A DNA stretch of 64,000 nt, taken from positions 62,001-126,000 of the forward strand of contig JBQTIX010000002.1 in the NCBI GenBank assembly GCA_052387695.1, read 5' to 3'. The notes under the pieces were generated by a model. The model saw nothing but the letters and a program-made list of their open reading frames with translations. It was not told the origin of the DNA and did not search any database. This DNA comes from Panacagrimonas sp052387695 (GTDB taxonomy: Bacteria; Pseudomonadota; Gammaproteobacteria; Nevskiales; Nevskiaceae). The stretch's first letter is position 1. Each line of letters opens with the position of its first letter. Shown here one piece after another: positions 8,717 through 16,494 of this stretch. The translations under genes were made by a program, and so were the position numbers.

Positions 8717-8986
8717 TCACTTCCCGGCAGGTGGCGCCTGGTTCTCGACGGGCTTCCCCGCAGGCGGCAGGGCCTCGAGATAAACGATGCCGGGCGTCGC
8801 GGGCGGCGGCACGACAACCGTCCGCACCTCGCCCGGCCACAGGAATACATAGCCCAGCCCGGCCGCAACGATGAGCAAGGCCACGACCAGCCCGATCAAG
8901 TGCGCGCGCCGGTCCACCGGCAGGCGCGTGTGCATCGCCTTGGCGCGGGCGATCGGCGGCAGCTTGTGGAAATCCTCGCGTTTCAT
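8717..8986 (-). CDS. Small single-pass membrane protein, unknown
   Basis: 89 residues. A basic cytoplasmic N-terminus (MKREDFHKLPP...) is followed by one membrane helix (about 29-51, LIGLVVALLIVAAGLGYVFLW), then a short proline-rich periplasmic tail. Its ATG overlaps the rmuC stop by 4 bases (ATGA), which supports real, coupled translation. waaA follows 42 bases later. I recognise no family. The position suggests an envelope-related accessory, but that is inference from neighbours only. Confidence 0.6.
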   Translation of the reverse strand: MKREDFHKLPPIARAKAMHTRLPVDRRAHLIGLVVALLIVAAGLGYVFLWPGEVRTVVVPPPATPGIVYLEALPPAGKPVENQAPPAGK

Positions 8987-10476
8987 TCGGGATCAGCGAC
9001 TCGGTCGGGGTTTTCAGTTGCGGATTCCGCGATACCTTCCAGGGGATTTTCGAGTGCCGCGTCGACCCATTTTGCAGGCAACGATTTGCCTGGCTTGACG
9101 CCGAGTTTTTTCAGCATCTCCGCCTGGCGAATCACATTGCCGCCACCTTCGCTGAACTTGCGCCGCGCGGACTCGTAGCTGGCCTGGGCCTGCTCCAGGC
9201 GTTCACCGACCTTGTGCAGATCGGTCACAAAACCCACCAGCCGGTCGTACAGCTCGGCGCCGCGGCTGGAAATCTCCTTGGCGTTGCGACTCAGGCCCTC
9301 CTGCTGCCACAGGTGCGCCACGGTGCGGATCACGAACAGCAGGGTGCTCGGGCTCACCAGCAGCACGTTCTTCTCCCAGGCGTGCTGGAACAGCTCGCGG
9401 TCATGGGTCACCGCCGTCATGAATGCGGGCTCCAGCGGGATGAACATCACCACGAAGTCGATCGACTTGAGCCCGAGCAGCGACTGGTAACTCTTCTCGG
9501 ACAGGCCCTTGATGTGCGCGCGGATGGCCGTGAGGTGTCGCTTGAGCGCGGCGGCGCGCTCGTCGGCGTGCTCGCTCGATGCGAACGCGCGGTAATCGGG
9601 CAGGGTGAGTTTGGAATCGACAATCAGATGGCGCTCGCCGGGCAGCTTGATCACCACGTCGGGAATGACATGGCTCTGGCCGTCCTCGGACTTGACGCTG
9701 CCCTGGCGCTCGTAATGCTGGCCGGGCAGCAGACCCGCTTTTTCCAGCACGTCGTCGAGAATGATTTCGCCCCAGTTGCCCTGCGCCTTGCGATCGCCCT
9801 TGAGCGCGAGCGTGAGCTGGTTGGCATCCTGGCTGAGCGTGGCGTTGAGGGACATGAGCTGTTTGACCTGCTCGGCCAGCGCACTGCGGTCCTTGCCCTC
9901 GTTGACGTAGACCTCCTCGACCTTGCTCTGGAAAGCCTTGATCCGCTCCTGCAGGGGGTTGAGCAAGGCGCCGAGATTGGTCTGGTTCTGCTCGGTGAAC
10001 TTGCGGCTTTTCTCGTCGAGAATCTCGCTGGCGAGAGCCTTGAACTGGTTGGATAGCTGCTCGCGCGCCGCGGTGAGCAGCGCCAGTTTTTCCTGTGATT
10101 GACTGCGTTCCTGTTCGAGCAGGGTGTTGAGCCGGCGGATCTCGGCCAGCGATTCGGCCTGCGCCGCCTGGAGGCGGTCGCGTTCCGCAATCGCCTGTTG
10201 GCGCAGGGCTTCGATCCGGTTGGCGGCGTCATCGAGGCGCACGGCGAGTTGCTGGTTTTCGCGCACGGCCGATTTGCGCTGCTCGTCGAGCATCGTGCGC
10301 TCCCGTTCGATCGCGTGGCTGCCCTCGATGGCATTTCGGCAATCCAGCCGCGCCTGTTCCAGCGCAGCGTCTGCGCGGCGTCGCCCGGCGCGACCCAGCA
10401 CGATGACGATCACGGCCAGTGCGCCGAAGATCAGCAGCAGGATTAGCACAAGACTCGCGGGAATCGCAGTATTCAT
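8983..10476 (-). CDS. rmuC: RmuC family DNA recombination protein
   Basis: 497 residues with the RmuC plan: an N-terminal membrane helix (about 6-28), a long coiled coil (about 35-190) and a nuclease-like C-terminal core. The core includes KGDRKAQGNWGE, HVIPDVVIKLPGERHLIVDSK and FVVMFIPLEPAFM. RmuC limits certain DNA rearrangements such as inversions at inverted repeats in E. coli. It is the first gene of the minus-strand run rmuC, small membrane protein, waaA, exonuclease. Confidence 0.95.
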   Translation of the reverse strand: MNTAIPASLVLILLLIFGALAVIVIVLGRAGRRRADAALEQARLDCRNAIEGSHAIERERTMLDEQRKSAVRENQQLAVRLDDAANRIEALRQQAIAERDRLQAAQAESLAEIRRLNTLLEQERSQSQEKLALLTAAREQLSNQFKALASEILDEKSRKFTEQNQTNLGALLNPLQERIKAFQSKVEEVYVNEGKDRSALAEQVKQLMSLNATLSQDANQLTLALKGDRKAQGNWGEIILDDVLEKAGLLPGQHYERQGSVKSEDGQSHVIPDVVIKLPGERHLIVDSKLTLPDYRAFASSEHADERAAALKRHLTAIRAHIKGLSEKSYQSLLGLKSIDFVVMFIPLEPAFMTAVTHDRELFQHAWEKNVLLVSPSTLLFVIRTVAHLWQQEGLSRNAKEISSRGAELYDRLVGFVTDLHKVGERLEQAQASYESARRKFSEGGGNVIRQAEMLKKLGVKPGKSLPAKWVDAALENPLEGIAESATENPDRVADPE

Positions 10477-10527
10477 CGAAGCAGGTATCGGGCAGGCGCG
10501 CAGTCTGCCAGAGCCATCGCCACCCCC

Positions 10528-10570
10528 GTCGGCTCCGACCGCATGAAGCCGCGGGCTTGAGCCAACCTAC
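10528..10570 (+). repeat. Dispersed stem-loop repeat, copy 3 (right half only)
   Basis: Matches the right half of the family (compare 13968-14010), including GCATGAAGCCGCGGGCTTGA and the terminal ACCTAC, with a few substitutions. The left half is missing. It lies between the divergent rmuC and metK genes. Confidence 0.7.
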
Positions 10571-10635
10571 AGCCGCTGTGCAGCCGACCGATGGGGTTGC
10601 GACCATTTCAGGATTGCTCCGCGAATTCGGCTACC

Positions 10636-10663
10636 ATATCCGCCTATCCGTATGAGCGGATAT
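10636..10663. promoter_or_regulatory. Palindrome upstream of metK, candidate operator
   Basis: ATATCCGC (10636-10643), 12 bases, then GCGGATAT (10656-10663), a perfect 8-bp inverted repeat. Extra TATCCG copies lie at 10645 and 10665. It lies 57-84 bases before the metK ATG and does not resemble the MetJ box AGACGTCT. It is a plausible site for a methionine- or S-adenosylhomocysteine-responsive regulator, but no regulator is identified here. Confidence 0.45.
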
Positions 10664-10719
10664 TTATCCGACGCCGGTGCCTGTCGCCGGTCCCAACGCA
10701 CACCCAGGAACTCCTGCCG

Positions 10720-11922
10720 ATGTCTTCTTACCTGTTCACGTCCGAATCCGTTTCCGAAGGTCACCCCGACAAGGTCGCCGACCAGATTTCCGATGCGGTG
10801 CTCGACGCCATCCTGTTGCAGGACAAGAAGGCCCGCGTGGCCTGCGAAACCATGGTCAAGACTGGCGTCGCCATCGTCGCCGGCGAGATCACCACCAGCG
10901 CCTGGATCGATCTGGAAGCGCTTACCCGCAAGGTGATCTGCGACATCGGTTACACCTCGTCCTTCGTCGGCTTCGACGGTGCCACCTGCGGCGTGCTGAA
11001 CCTGATCGGCAAGCAGTCGCCCGACATCGCGATGGGCGTGGACCGCAAGAAGCCCGAGGAGCAGGGCGCCGGTGACCAGGGCCTGATGTTCGGCTACGCC
11101 TGCGACGAGACCAAGGAGCTGATGCCGGCGCCAATCTTCTACGCGCACCGTATCGTCGAGCAGCAATCCAAGGTGCGCAAGGCCAAGAAGTCCCTGCTGC
11201 CGTGGCTGCGCCCGGACGCCAAATCCCAGGTCACGCTGCGTTACGAGAACGATCAGGCGGTGGGCCTGGACGCGGTGGTGCTGTCCACCCAGCATGACCC
11301 GAGCATCAAGCTCAAGGATCTGCGCGAGGCGGTGATGGAGGAGGTGCTCAAGCCGGTGCTGCCGGCCAAGTGGATCAGCAAGAGCACCAAGTTTCACATC
11401 AATCCGACCGGCAACTTCGTGATCGGCGGTCCGGTGGGCGACTGCGGTCTGACCGGTCGCAAGATCATTGTCGATTCCTACGGCGGCTGGGCCCGTCACG
11501 GCGGCGGCGCGTTCTCCGGCAAGGATCCCTCGAAGGTCGACCGCAGCGCCGCGTACGCCGCGCGTTACGTGGCCAAGAATCTGGTTGCTTCGGGCCTGGC
11601 CAGGCGCATCGAGGTTCAGGTGAGTTACGCCATCGGCGTGGCCGAGCCGACGTCGATCTTCGTCACCAGCTTCGGCACGGGGAAGGTCAGCGACGAGAGC
11701 CTGGAAAAACTGGTTCGCAAACATTTCGACCTGCGCCCCTACGGCATCGTTAAGATGCTGGACCTGATCCACCCGATGTACCTGGCCACCGCCAGCTACG
11801 GACACTTCGGCCGCAAACCCTACGAGGTCACCCTGGCCGACGGCGAGACGTTCACCGCCTTCTCCTGGGAGAAGACCGACAAGGCCGCGGCGCTCAAGGA
11901 TGCGGCGAAGGGCATGGGTTGA
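10720..11922 (+). CDS. metK: S-adenosylmethionine synthase
   Basis: 400 residues. Makes S-adenosylmethionine from methionine and ATP in the cytoplasm. Motifs: SEGHPDK near the N-terminus, GAGDQGLMFGYA (ATP/adenosine binding), the phosphate loop GGGAFSGKD, and KSQVTLRYEN. The ATG at 10720 is chosen because MSSYLFTSESVSEGHPDK is the conserved N-terminus and AGGAACTCC lies 8 bases upstream; the frame is open further upstream but that part is not family sequence. It is monocistronic, with a palindrome upstream and a strong hairpin after the stop. Confidence 0.98.
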   Translation: MSSYLFTSESVSEGHPDKVADQISDAVLDAILLQDKKARVACETMVKTGVAIVAGEITTSAWIDLEALTRKVICDIGYTSSFVGFDGATCGVLNLIGKQSPDIAMGVDRKKPEEQGAGDQGLMFGYACDETKELMPAPIFYAHRIVEQQSKVRKAKKSLLPWLRPDAKSQVTLRYENDQAVGLDAVVLSTQHDPSIKLKDLREAVMEEVLKPVLPAKWISKSTKFHINPTGNFVIGGPVGDCGLTGRKIIVDSYGGWARHGGGAFSGKDPSKVDRSAAYAARYVAKNLVASGLARRIEVQVSYAIGVAEPTSIFVTSFGTGKVSDESLEKLVRKHFDLRPYGIVKMLDLIHPMYLATASYGHFGRKPYEVTLADGETFTAFSWEKTDKAAALKDAAKGMG

Positions 11923-11938
11923 GCGGGTTCACGCGGTG

Positions 11939-11968
11939 GGAAACGGGGCGCTTCGGCGCCCCGTTTCC
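11939..11968 (+). terminator. Hairpin terminator after metK
   Basis: GGAAACGGGGCGC, a TTCG tetraloop, then GCGCCCCGTTTCC: a perfect 13-bp stem 16 bases after the metK stop. No clear T-run follows, so it may act as a bidirectional or less efficient terminator. Confidence 0.75.
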
Positions 11969-12023
11969 GTTGGTGGCATTGGCCGTATTCATGCGCTGAC
12001 CGGCCGCGACGAATGAATGCGTC

Positions 12024-12911
12024 TTATATCAGCGCCAGACGGCTTTCAAACTGCGTCCTTCGCCCGGTCAGCGGGTCGTCGAACTCCAGCGCACGCGCCA
12101 GCAGTTTCAGAGGACAGGAATAATCTTCGGCTCCCTCTTCGCGTAATTGCGGATAGAGCGGGTCGTTGAGGATCGGCGCAGCGAGTGCCGCCAGGTGCAC
12201 TCGGAGTTGATGCTTGCGGCCGGTGACGGGATGTAGCCGGTAAAGGGCCAGATCGCCGCGTCTGTCCAGCACTTCGATATGTGTCTCGCTGTTGGCTTCG
12301 CCCTCGATCTCGCGCATGCGAAAGAACGGCTCGCCTTCGACGATGCGGCTTCGACGGGTCATCGGAAACGCCGTGTCCGCCACGGCCGGCGCAAGGGCCT
12401 CGTAGACCTTGGTCATCGCGTGCGTGCGGAACAGCGATTGATAGACGCCCAGACTCTGCGGGTTGGTGGAGAACGCGACCAGCCCCGCGGTGCCGCGATC
12501 GATGCGATGCAGCGGCACCAGATGGTCGATCATCAGCGACCTTCGCAGCCGCACCAGCAGCGACTCCTGCACGTAACGGCCTGCGGGCGCGACCGGCAGG
12601 AAATGCGGCTTGTCCGCGATCAGCAGATGCTCGTCGCGATGAATCACCTGCGCTTCGAACGGGATGCGCGGTTCGGTGTCCAGCTCGCGGTAATAGCGCA
12701 GTTCCAGCCCGGTTCTGCAGGGCGTGGACGGACGGAACGGCTGCGCCCGCGCATCGAGGATCAGGCCGCGCTCGAAGCGCGAACGCCACACGTCGCGGCC
12801 GATCGTCGGAAATCGCTCGCAGAGAAAATCGAGCAAGGTCGGCCAGCGTCCGGGTGGAACCTGCACGTGGCCCGCGCCGACGCCATCTCGCAGCGGCAGG
12901 ACAGGCTTCAC
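12024..12911 (-). CDS. RluA-family pseudouridine synthase
   Basis: 295 residues. RluA-type RNA pseudouridine synthase. The catalytic aspartate lies in LHRIDRGTAGLV (HRxD motif, about 144-155), with HRDEHLLIADKPH upstream and GRKHQLRVHLAALAAPILND near the end. An unusual N-terminus (GRWPTLLDFLCERF) replaces a standard S4 domain. The frame begins at GTG, 16 bases after the slyX stop, so the two are probably one operon. Which rRNA or tRNA position it modifies cannot be told from sequence. Confidence 0.88.
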   Translation of the reverse strand: MKPVLPLRDGVGAGHVQVPPGRWPTLLDFLCERFPTIGRDVWRSRFERGLILDARAQPFRPSTPCRTGLELRYYRELDTEPRIPFEAQVIHRDEHLLIADKPHFLPVAPAGRYVQESLLVRLRRSLMIDHLVPLHRIDRGTAGLVAFSTNPQSLGVYQSLFRTHAMTKVYEALAPAVADTAFPMTRRSRIVEGEPFFRMREIEGEANSETHIEVLDRRGDLALYRLHPVTGRKHQLRVHLAALAAPILNDPLYPQLREEGAEDYSCPLKLLARALEFDDPLTGRRTQFESRLALI

Positions 12912-12927
12912 GCGCGAGCTGGGCCCA

Positions 12928-13137
12928 TCAGTAGTGCGGTGGAACTTCGTCCGCGCGCGTGTTCTTGAATCCTTCCGTGGGCTGCGCCTTCACGCGCTCC
13001 AGCAACTGGCGGCAGAGCGTGCCGAGTTGATCGATCTGCTTCTGCTGGCGCGCCACGGTGTCGCTGAGCACGCGCAGCGTCTCGTCCTGGTAGGACAGCC
13101 GGGTTTCGAGGTCGATGAAGCGATCTTCCTGGTTCAT
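12928..13137 (-). CDS. slyX: SlyX family protein
   Basis: 69 residues, almost entirely coiled coil (about 5-50), ending in the family hallmark PPHY. SlyX function is poorly defined in general. Length and terminus fit. It lies upstream of the pseudouridine synthase gene on the same strand. Confidence 0.9.
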   Translation of the reverse strand: MNQEDRFIDLETRLSYQDETLRVLSDTVARQQKQIDQLGTLCRQLLERVKAQPTEGFKNTRADEVPPHY

Positions 13138-13252
13138 CGGACGAGCATAACCGGCAGCGTCGCACTCGGCGCGAATCGGGCGGAAGCCGAATTTTCACGA
13201 ACCGGTTGTTAGACTGCTTGTCCGATTGCCTCGTTGTGTCCCGAACCGAATC

Positions 13253-13876
13253 ATGACCCCGTCTCCGAAGCACGCCCTTCCCGAACGTTCCGCTCTCGGC
13301 CCCTTGCCGACCCTGATTTTTTCCTCGCGCTGGTTGCAGCTGCCCCTGTACCTGGGCCTGATCGTCGCCCAGGGGATTTACGTCATCCTGTTCGTCAAGG
13401 AGCTGTGGCACCTGATCTATGGTGCCTTCAATCTCAACGAGCAGCAGGTGATGCTGATCGTGCTCGCGCTGATCGACGTGGTGATGATTTCCAACCTGCT
13501 GATGATGGTGATCGTCGGCGGCTACGAAACCTTCGTGTCGCGCCTGCGCCTGCAGAACCATCCGGACCAGCCCGAGTGGCTCAGCCACGTCAACGCTTCC
13601 GTGCTCAAGGTGAAGCTGGCGATGGCGATCATCGGCATCTCGTCCATCCACCTGCTCAAGACCTTCATCGAGGCCGGCACCATCGGCGCCTATCCGCTGT
13701 GCTCGGCCGTCGCGGAAGGGGTGAAATGCACCAACACCAGTGCCGACGGTGTGATGTGGCAGACCATCATCCACATGGCCTTCATCATTTCCGCCGTCGG
13801 CATCGCCTGGACCGACCGCCTGATGCAGGGGACCTCGACAGCGACGCCGCCGAGGCCGAACGGCGCGCATTCGTAG
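13253..13876 (+). CDS. YqhA/UPF0114 family membrane protein
   Basis: 207 residues with four hydrophobic segments (about 28-50, 63-85, 122-142, 165-185). The N-terminal SSRWLQLPLYLGLIVAQ and central MVIVGGYETFVSR are typical of the TIGR00645/YqhA family of inner-membrane proteins of unknown role. ATG 13253 is preferred to an upstream TTG because the conserved region begins soon after. It is divergent from slyX. A repeat element begins 7 bases after the stop. Confidence 0.88.
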   Translation: MTPSPKHALPERSALGPLPTLIFSSRWLQLPLYLGLIVAQGIYVILFVKELWHLIYGAFNLNEQQVMLIVLALIDVVMISNLLMMVIVGGYETFVSRLRLQNHPDQPEWLSHVNASVLKVKLAMAIIGISSIHLLKTFIEAGTIGAYPLCSAVAEGVKCTNTSADGVMWQTIIHMAFIISAVGIAWTDRLMQGTSTATPPRPNGAHS

Positions 13877-13883
13877 ATCGGTT

Positions 13884-14010
13884 GTAGGTCGGTTCAAGCC
13901 GAAGGCGGAACCGACACTGCGCGCTCTTCAACGAATGGCACTGCGCGCCGTTCAAAGAACCGCGCCCGTCGGGTCCGCCCGCATGAAGCCGCGGGCTTGA
14001 CCCGACCTAC
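13884..14010 (+). repeat. Dispersed double stem-loop repeat, copy 4 (full)
   Basis: Full copy: GTAGGTCGGTTCAAGCCG...GGAACCGAC, a middle of about 50 bases, then GTCGGGTCCGCCCGC...GCGGGCTTGACCCGACCTAC. It lies in the convergent gap between the YqhA-like gene and the GFA gene, where it could serve as a two-way terminator. Confidence 0.9.
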
Positions 14011-14033
14011 ATCCGATCCGGCAACCCCGCTTC

Positions 14034-14441
14034 TCAGCCCGGCATGCGCTCGAAGGCCGGGATGCCGGCCGGCACATGATGGAACGGCTGCTGGTCCACC
14101 GTGAAGATGGCCATCTGCGGATTGCCGAAAGCGCTGGGCTTGTCGAGCGTGCCGAGTTTGACGATCACCGTACCTGCCAGCGCCGGAGAACGACTCAGCA
14201 GCGGCGTGCCGCAATCGGCGCAGAACTCGCGCGTGACCGGGCTTTCCAGGTCGCTACGCGCGAAGCTCTTGGGCGCGCCCTTGGTGTAGCGGAAGCCCGA
14301 TTCCGGCAACGCCACGCACACATTGGGATTGCCGCCTGAGTAGTACTGGCACTCTCGGCAATGGCACTGACCGTTGAACACCGGGTCGCCGTCCGACACA
14401 TATCGCACCGCACCGCAATAGCATCCGCCTTCGATTTTCAT
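14034..14441 (-). CDS. GFA family (Mss4-like fold) zinc-binding protein
   Basis: 135 residues from ATG 14441, with GGAGAG upstream. Cysteine motifs GGCYCGAVRY, CHCRECQYYSGG and FCADCGTPL are the zinc ligands of the GFA/CENP-V family. The founding member was described as glutathione-dependent formaldehyde-activating enzyme, but many relatives have no proven activity, so function is only tentative here. It converges with the YqhA-like gene. Confidence 0.85.
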   Translation of the reverse strand: MKIEGGCYCGAVRYVSDGDPVFNGQCHCRECQYYSGGNPNVCVALPESGFRYTKGAPKSFARSDLESPVTREFCADCGTPLLSRSPALAGTVIVKLGTLDKPSAFGNPQMAIFTVDQQPFHHVPAGIPAFERMPG

Positions 14442-14656
14442 GCTGGGTCTCTCCAATTGATTGAGTCAAGACGTGGCGCGCGATCCTTCGCTGCCAGGGC
14501 GCACTCGCGCCGAGCGAGCTTATACCGGACGCCGAACGCCGCGGCGAGCGTGGTGAACGAGCCACATTCCGTTGAATGATGACGGAGCAGGTCCCCTGGC
14601 CGCGCCGGCCGAATAGACTCTCCGTCGCCCTCGATGCCACAACCCAACGCCCCGCA

Positions 14657-15562
14657 ATGATCGGCCACCTGCTGCACCGCCTGTGGGCTGCGCCCGCGCT
14701 GTTGCAGGTCGTCGCGATGTTGTGCTGGTCCGGCAATTTCGTGCTCGGACGCGCGATGCACGAGCATATTCCGCCGATCGGTCTGTCGTTCTGGCGCTGG
14801 TCCATCGCCTTCGCGCTGGTGCTCGGCTTCGCCTGGCCGCACCTGCGGCGCGACCTGCCGGTGCTGTGGAAGAACCGCGGCCTGATCGCGCTGCTGGCTT
14901 TTCTGGGCGTGGCGACGTTCCAGGCGCTGGTCTATTACGGTCTCAACACCACCACGGTGGTCAACGCGGTGCTGATGCAATCGACCATGCCGGTGCTCAT
15001 CATCCTGGGTTCCTGGCTGGTGTTCCGGGAACCGGTTCGCTGGCTTCAGATGATGGCGGTGGCGATCTCGCTCGCCGGCGTGGCCGTCATCATCACGCGC
15101 GGCTCGCTGAGGGCGCTGCTGGAGCTGTCACTCACTCCCGGCGACGGCCTGGTCATGGTGGCGGTGTTCTGCTACGCGTTCTACTCGGTGCTGCTGCGAC
15201 GCCGGCCGACGGTGCATCCGCTGAGTTTCCTGGCGGCGACTTTCGCCATCGGATCGTTGATGCTGGTTCCGGTCTATCTGCACGAGCATGTCTACCTGCG
15301 CCCGATGCATTTCGATGGCCAGACACTCGCCGCGCTCGCTTTTGTGGCCGTGTTTCCCTCGCTGGTCGCATACATGTGCTTCAACCGCGCGGTGGAACTG
15401 ATCGGCGCCAATCGCGCCGGCCAGTTCCTGCACCTGATGCCGGTATTCGGCAGCGCGCTCGCAGCCCTGTTCCTCGGCGAAACCTTGCGGACCAGTCACC
15501 TGGTGGGAGCAGCGCTGATCGCGACCGGAATCGGGCTCGCGCAGGTCGCGAAGAAGGGGTAG
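14657..15562 (+). CDS. EamA/DMT family transporter
   Basis: 301 residues. About ten membrane helices arranged as two EamA repeats. The first has MLCWSGNFVLGRAMHE and VATFQALVYYGLNTTTVVNAVLMQSTMP; the second has AYMCFNRAVELIGANRAG and FLGETLRTSHLVGAALI. This is the drug/metabolite exporter superfamily; substrate unknown. ATG 14657 is chosen because the first helix follows directly. It is monocistronic, followed by an inverted repeat. Confidence 0.88.
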   Translation: MIGHLLHRLWAAPALLQVVAMLCWSGNFVLGRAMHEHIPPIGLSFWRWSIAFALVLGFAWPHLRRDLPVLWKNRGLIALLAFLGVATFQALVYYGLNTTTVVNAVLMQSTMPVLIILGSWLVFREPVRWLQMMAVAISLAGVAVIITRGSLRALLELSLTPGDGLVMVAVFCYAFYSVLLRRRPTVHPLSFLAATFAIGSLMLVPVYLHEHVYLRPMHFDGQTLAALAFVAVFPSLVAYMCFNRAVELIGANRAGQFLHLMPVFGSALAALFLGETLRTSHLVGAALIATGIGLAQVAKKG

Positions 15563-15564
15563 CG

Positions 15565-15636
15565 GTGGCGGATGCGCTTCGCTTATCCGCCCTACGCTGT
15601 GCCGGCCTGTAGGGTGGATAAGCGAAGCGCATCCAC
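15565..15636. repeat. REP-like inverted repeat
   Basis: Left arm GTGGCGGATGCGCTTCGC...CCGCCCTAC (15565-15595) and right arm GTAGGGTGGATAAGCGAAGC...ATCCAC (15609-15636) pair with few mismatches around a 13-base loop. Sequences beginning GTAGGGTGGATAAGCG are widespread intergenic repeats in Proteobacteria. It lies between convergent genes. Confidence 0.8.
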
Positions 15637-15668
15637 GATCGCCTGCTCCCCTTGACATCGATAAAGAC

Positions 15669-16151
15669 TTACGCCGCGGCCGCCTCCGGACGCCGCGCCG
15701 CAGCGCTCGACTCCAGAAACGCGGCCCAGGCTCCCTGCACTTCCTTCCAGCCGACAGCGACGATCGGGTTGCCCTCGGGCGTGATGAACAGCAACGGCCC
15801 GAGGAAGGTCATGTAGAACTCGCTGTCGACGGGAAACGCGGTCTGGTCGTGGCGCGCGCCGGAGGATTCGTAGCCGTAACCCGGCGCCACCGCCGTCGCA
15901 CCGCCCTTGGCAGCACCGCCGCGCACGTCCATGCGGCCGTGCGTCATCAGGTATTCGCCCGGGCCCTGGTGGATATGCGGATTGAACGAGGAGCCGGCCG
16001 GGCAGGTGAAAATCGCGGTCCAGGCGCCCATCTCGGGCGAGACATGCAGCAGTTTCCAGCGGATGCCTCCGGTGGACAGCGCCTCCGGAAACGGCGCCCA
16101 GTCGAGCGCGTCGATCTGCACGTACTCCTCGGCGATCTGGTTTTTCATCAT
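15669..16151 (-). CDS. Cupin-fold protein, 2,4'-dihydroxyacetophenone dioxygenase-like
   Basis: 160 residues from ATG 16151, with GGAGGAG upstream. A cupin beta-barrel is indicated by FNPHIHQGPGEYLMTHGRMDVRG-type motifs (histidines near 60-63, Glu near 68) that would bind a metal. The ChrR-like/acetylacetone-dioxygenase-like cupin group fits best. An enzymatic role in cleaving a small diketone or aryl ketone is possible but not shown. It directly follows a decayed cupin fragment on the same strand. Confidence 0.7.
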   Translation of the reverse strand: MMKNQIAEEYVQIDALDWAPFPEALSTGGIRWKLLHVSPEMGAWTAIFTCPAGSSFNPHIHQGPGEYLMTHGRMDVRGGAAKGGATAVAPGYGYESSGARHDQTAFPVDSEFYMTFLGPLLFITPEGNPIVAVGWKEVQGAWAAFLESSAAARRPEAAAA

Positions 16152-16260
16152 GACGTTCTCCTCCTGCATGCCGCTTGACGGCAATTCTGTGGGTCAAGCT
16201 GAAACATAACGCCGAGCACAGTCACGGGACAGATAGTGCAAGCCCGCCGAGCCGTGATCG

Positions 16261-16369
16261 CGCGCGTGCCGAGTTGCGCCGTCAGTTCCGCGAGGCGGGC
16301 CTCGAAGCGGTCGCCGTGGACGAGCCGGCCGTTCGTTTCGGCGTCCGCGATGTTCAGGATGGGTTTCAT
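16261..16369 (-). pseudogene. 5' fragment of a second cupin gene
   Basis: Starting at ATG 16369 the frame reads MKPILNIADAETN...ERLAEL-like sequence up to LGTR (about 36 residues). This is the usual opening of a common single-domain cupin family in which the barrel with its histidines follows. Here the family sequence stops at about 16261 and unrelated sequence leads into the next gene's upstream region, so the barrel is lost. I judge it a remnant from the N-terminal pattern alone. Confidence 0.45.
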
Positions 16370-16494
16370 GGTGGATTCACGGGTATTGCGACGGTCCAGC
16401 CTGGGAGTCTGGGCGTTGGCGGGCGGCAGATTTCACGAAACCATCATGTGCCCTGCTTAGCCTTGTGTGCTGACGACCGTCGTTCGTGACGTGA

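Noticed and set aside
10573..10719. Possible S-adenosylmethionine or S-adenosylhomocysteine riboswitch before metK
   Set aside because: The leader is short and shows a simple palindrome rather than a known aptamer core; a protein operator is more likely.
15565..15636. Terminator-only reading of the inverted repeat after the EamA gene
   Set aside because: It may act as a terminator, but the GTAGGGTGGATAAGCG sequence is a widespread repeat type, so it is listed as a repeat.
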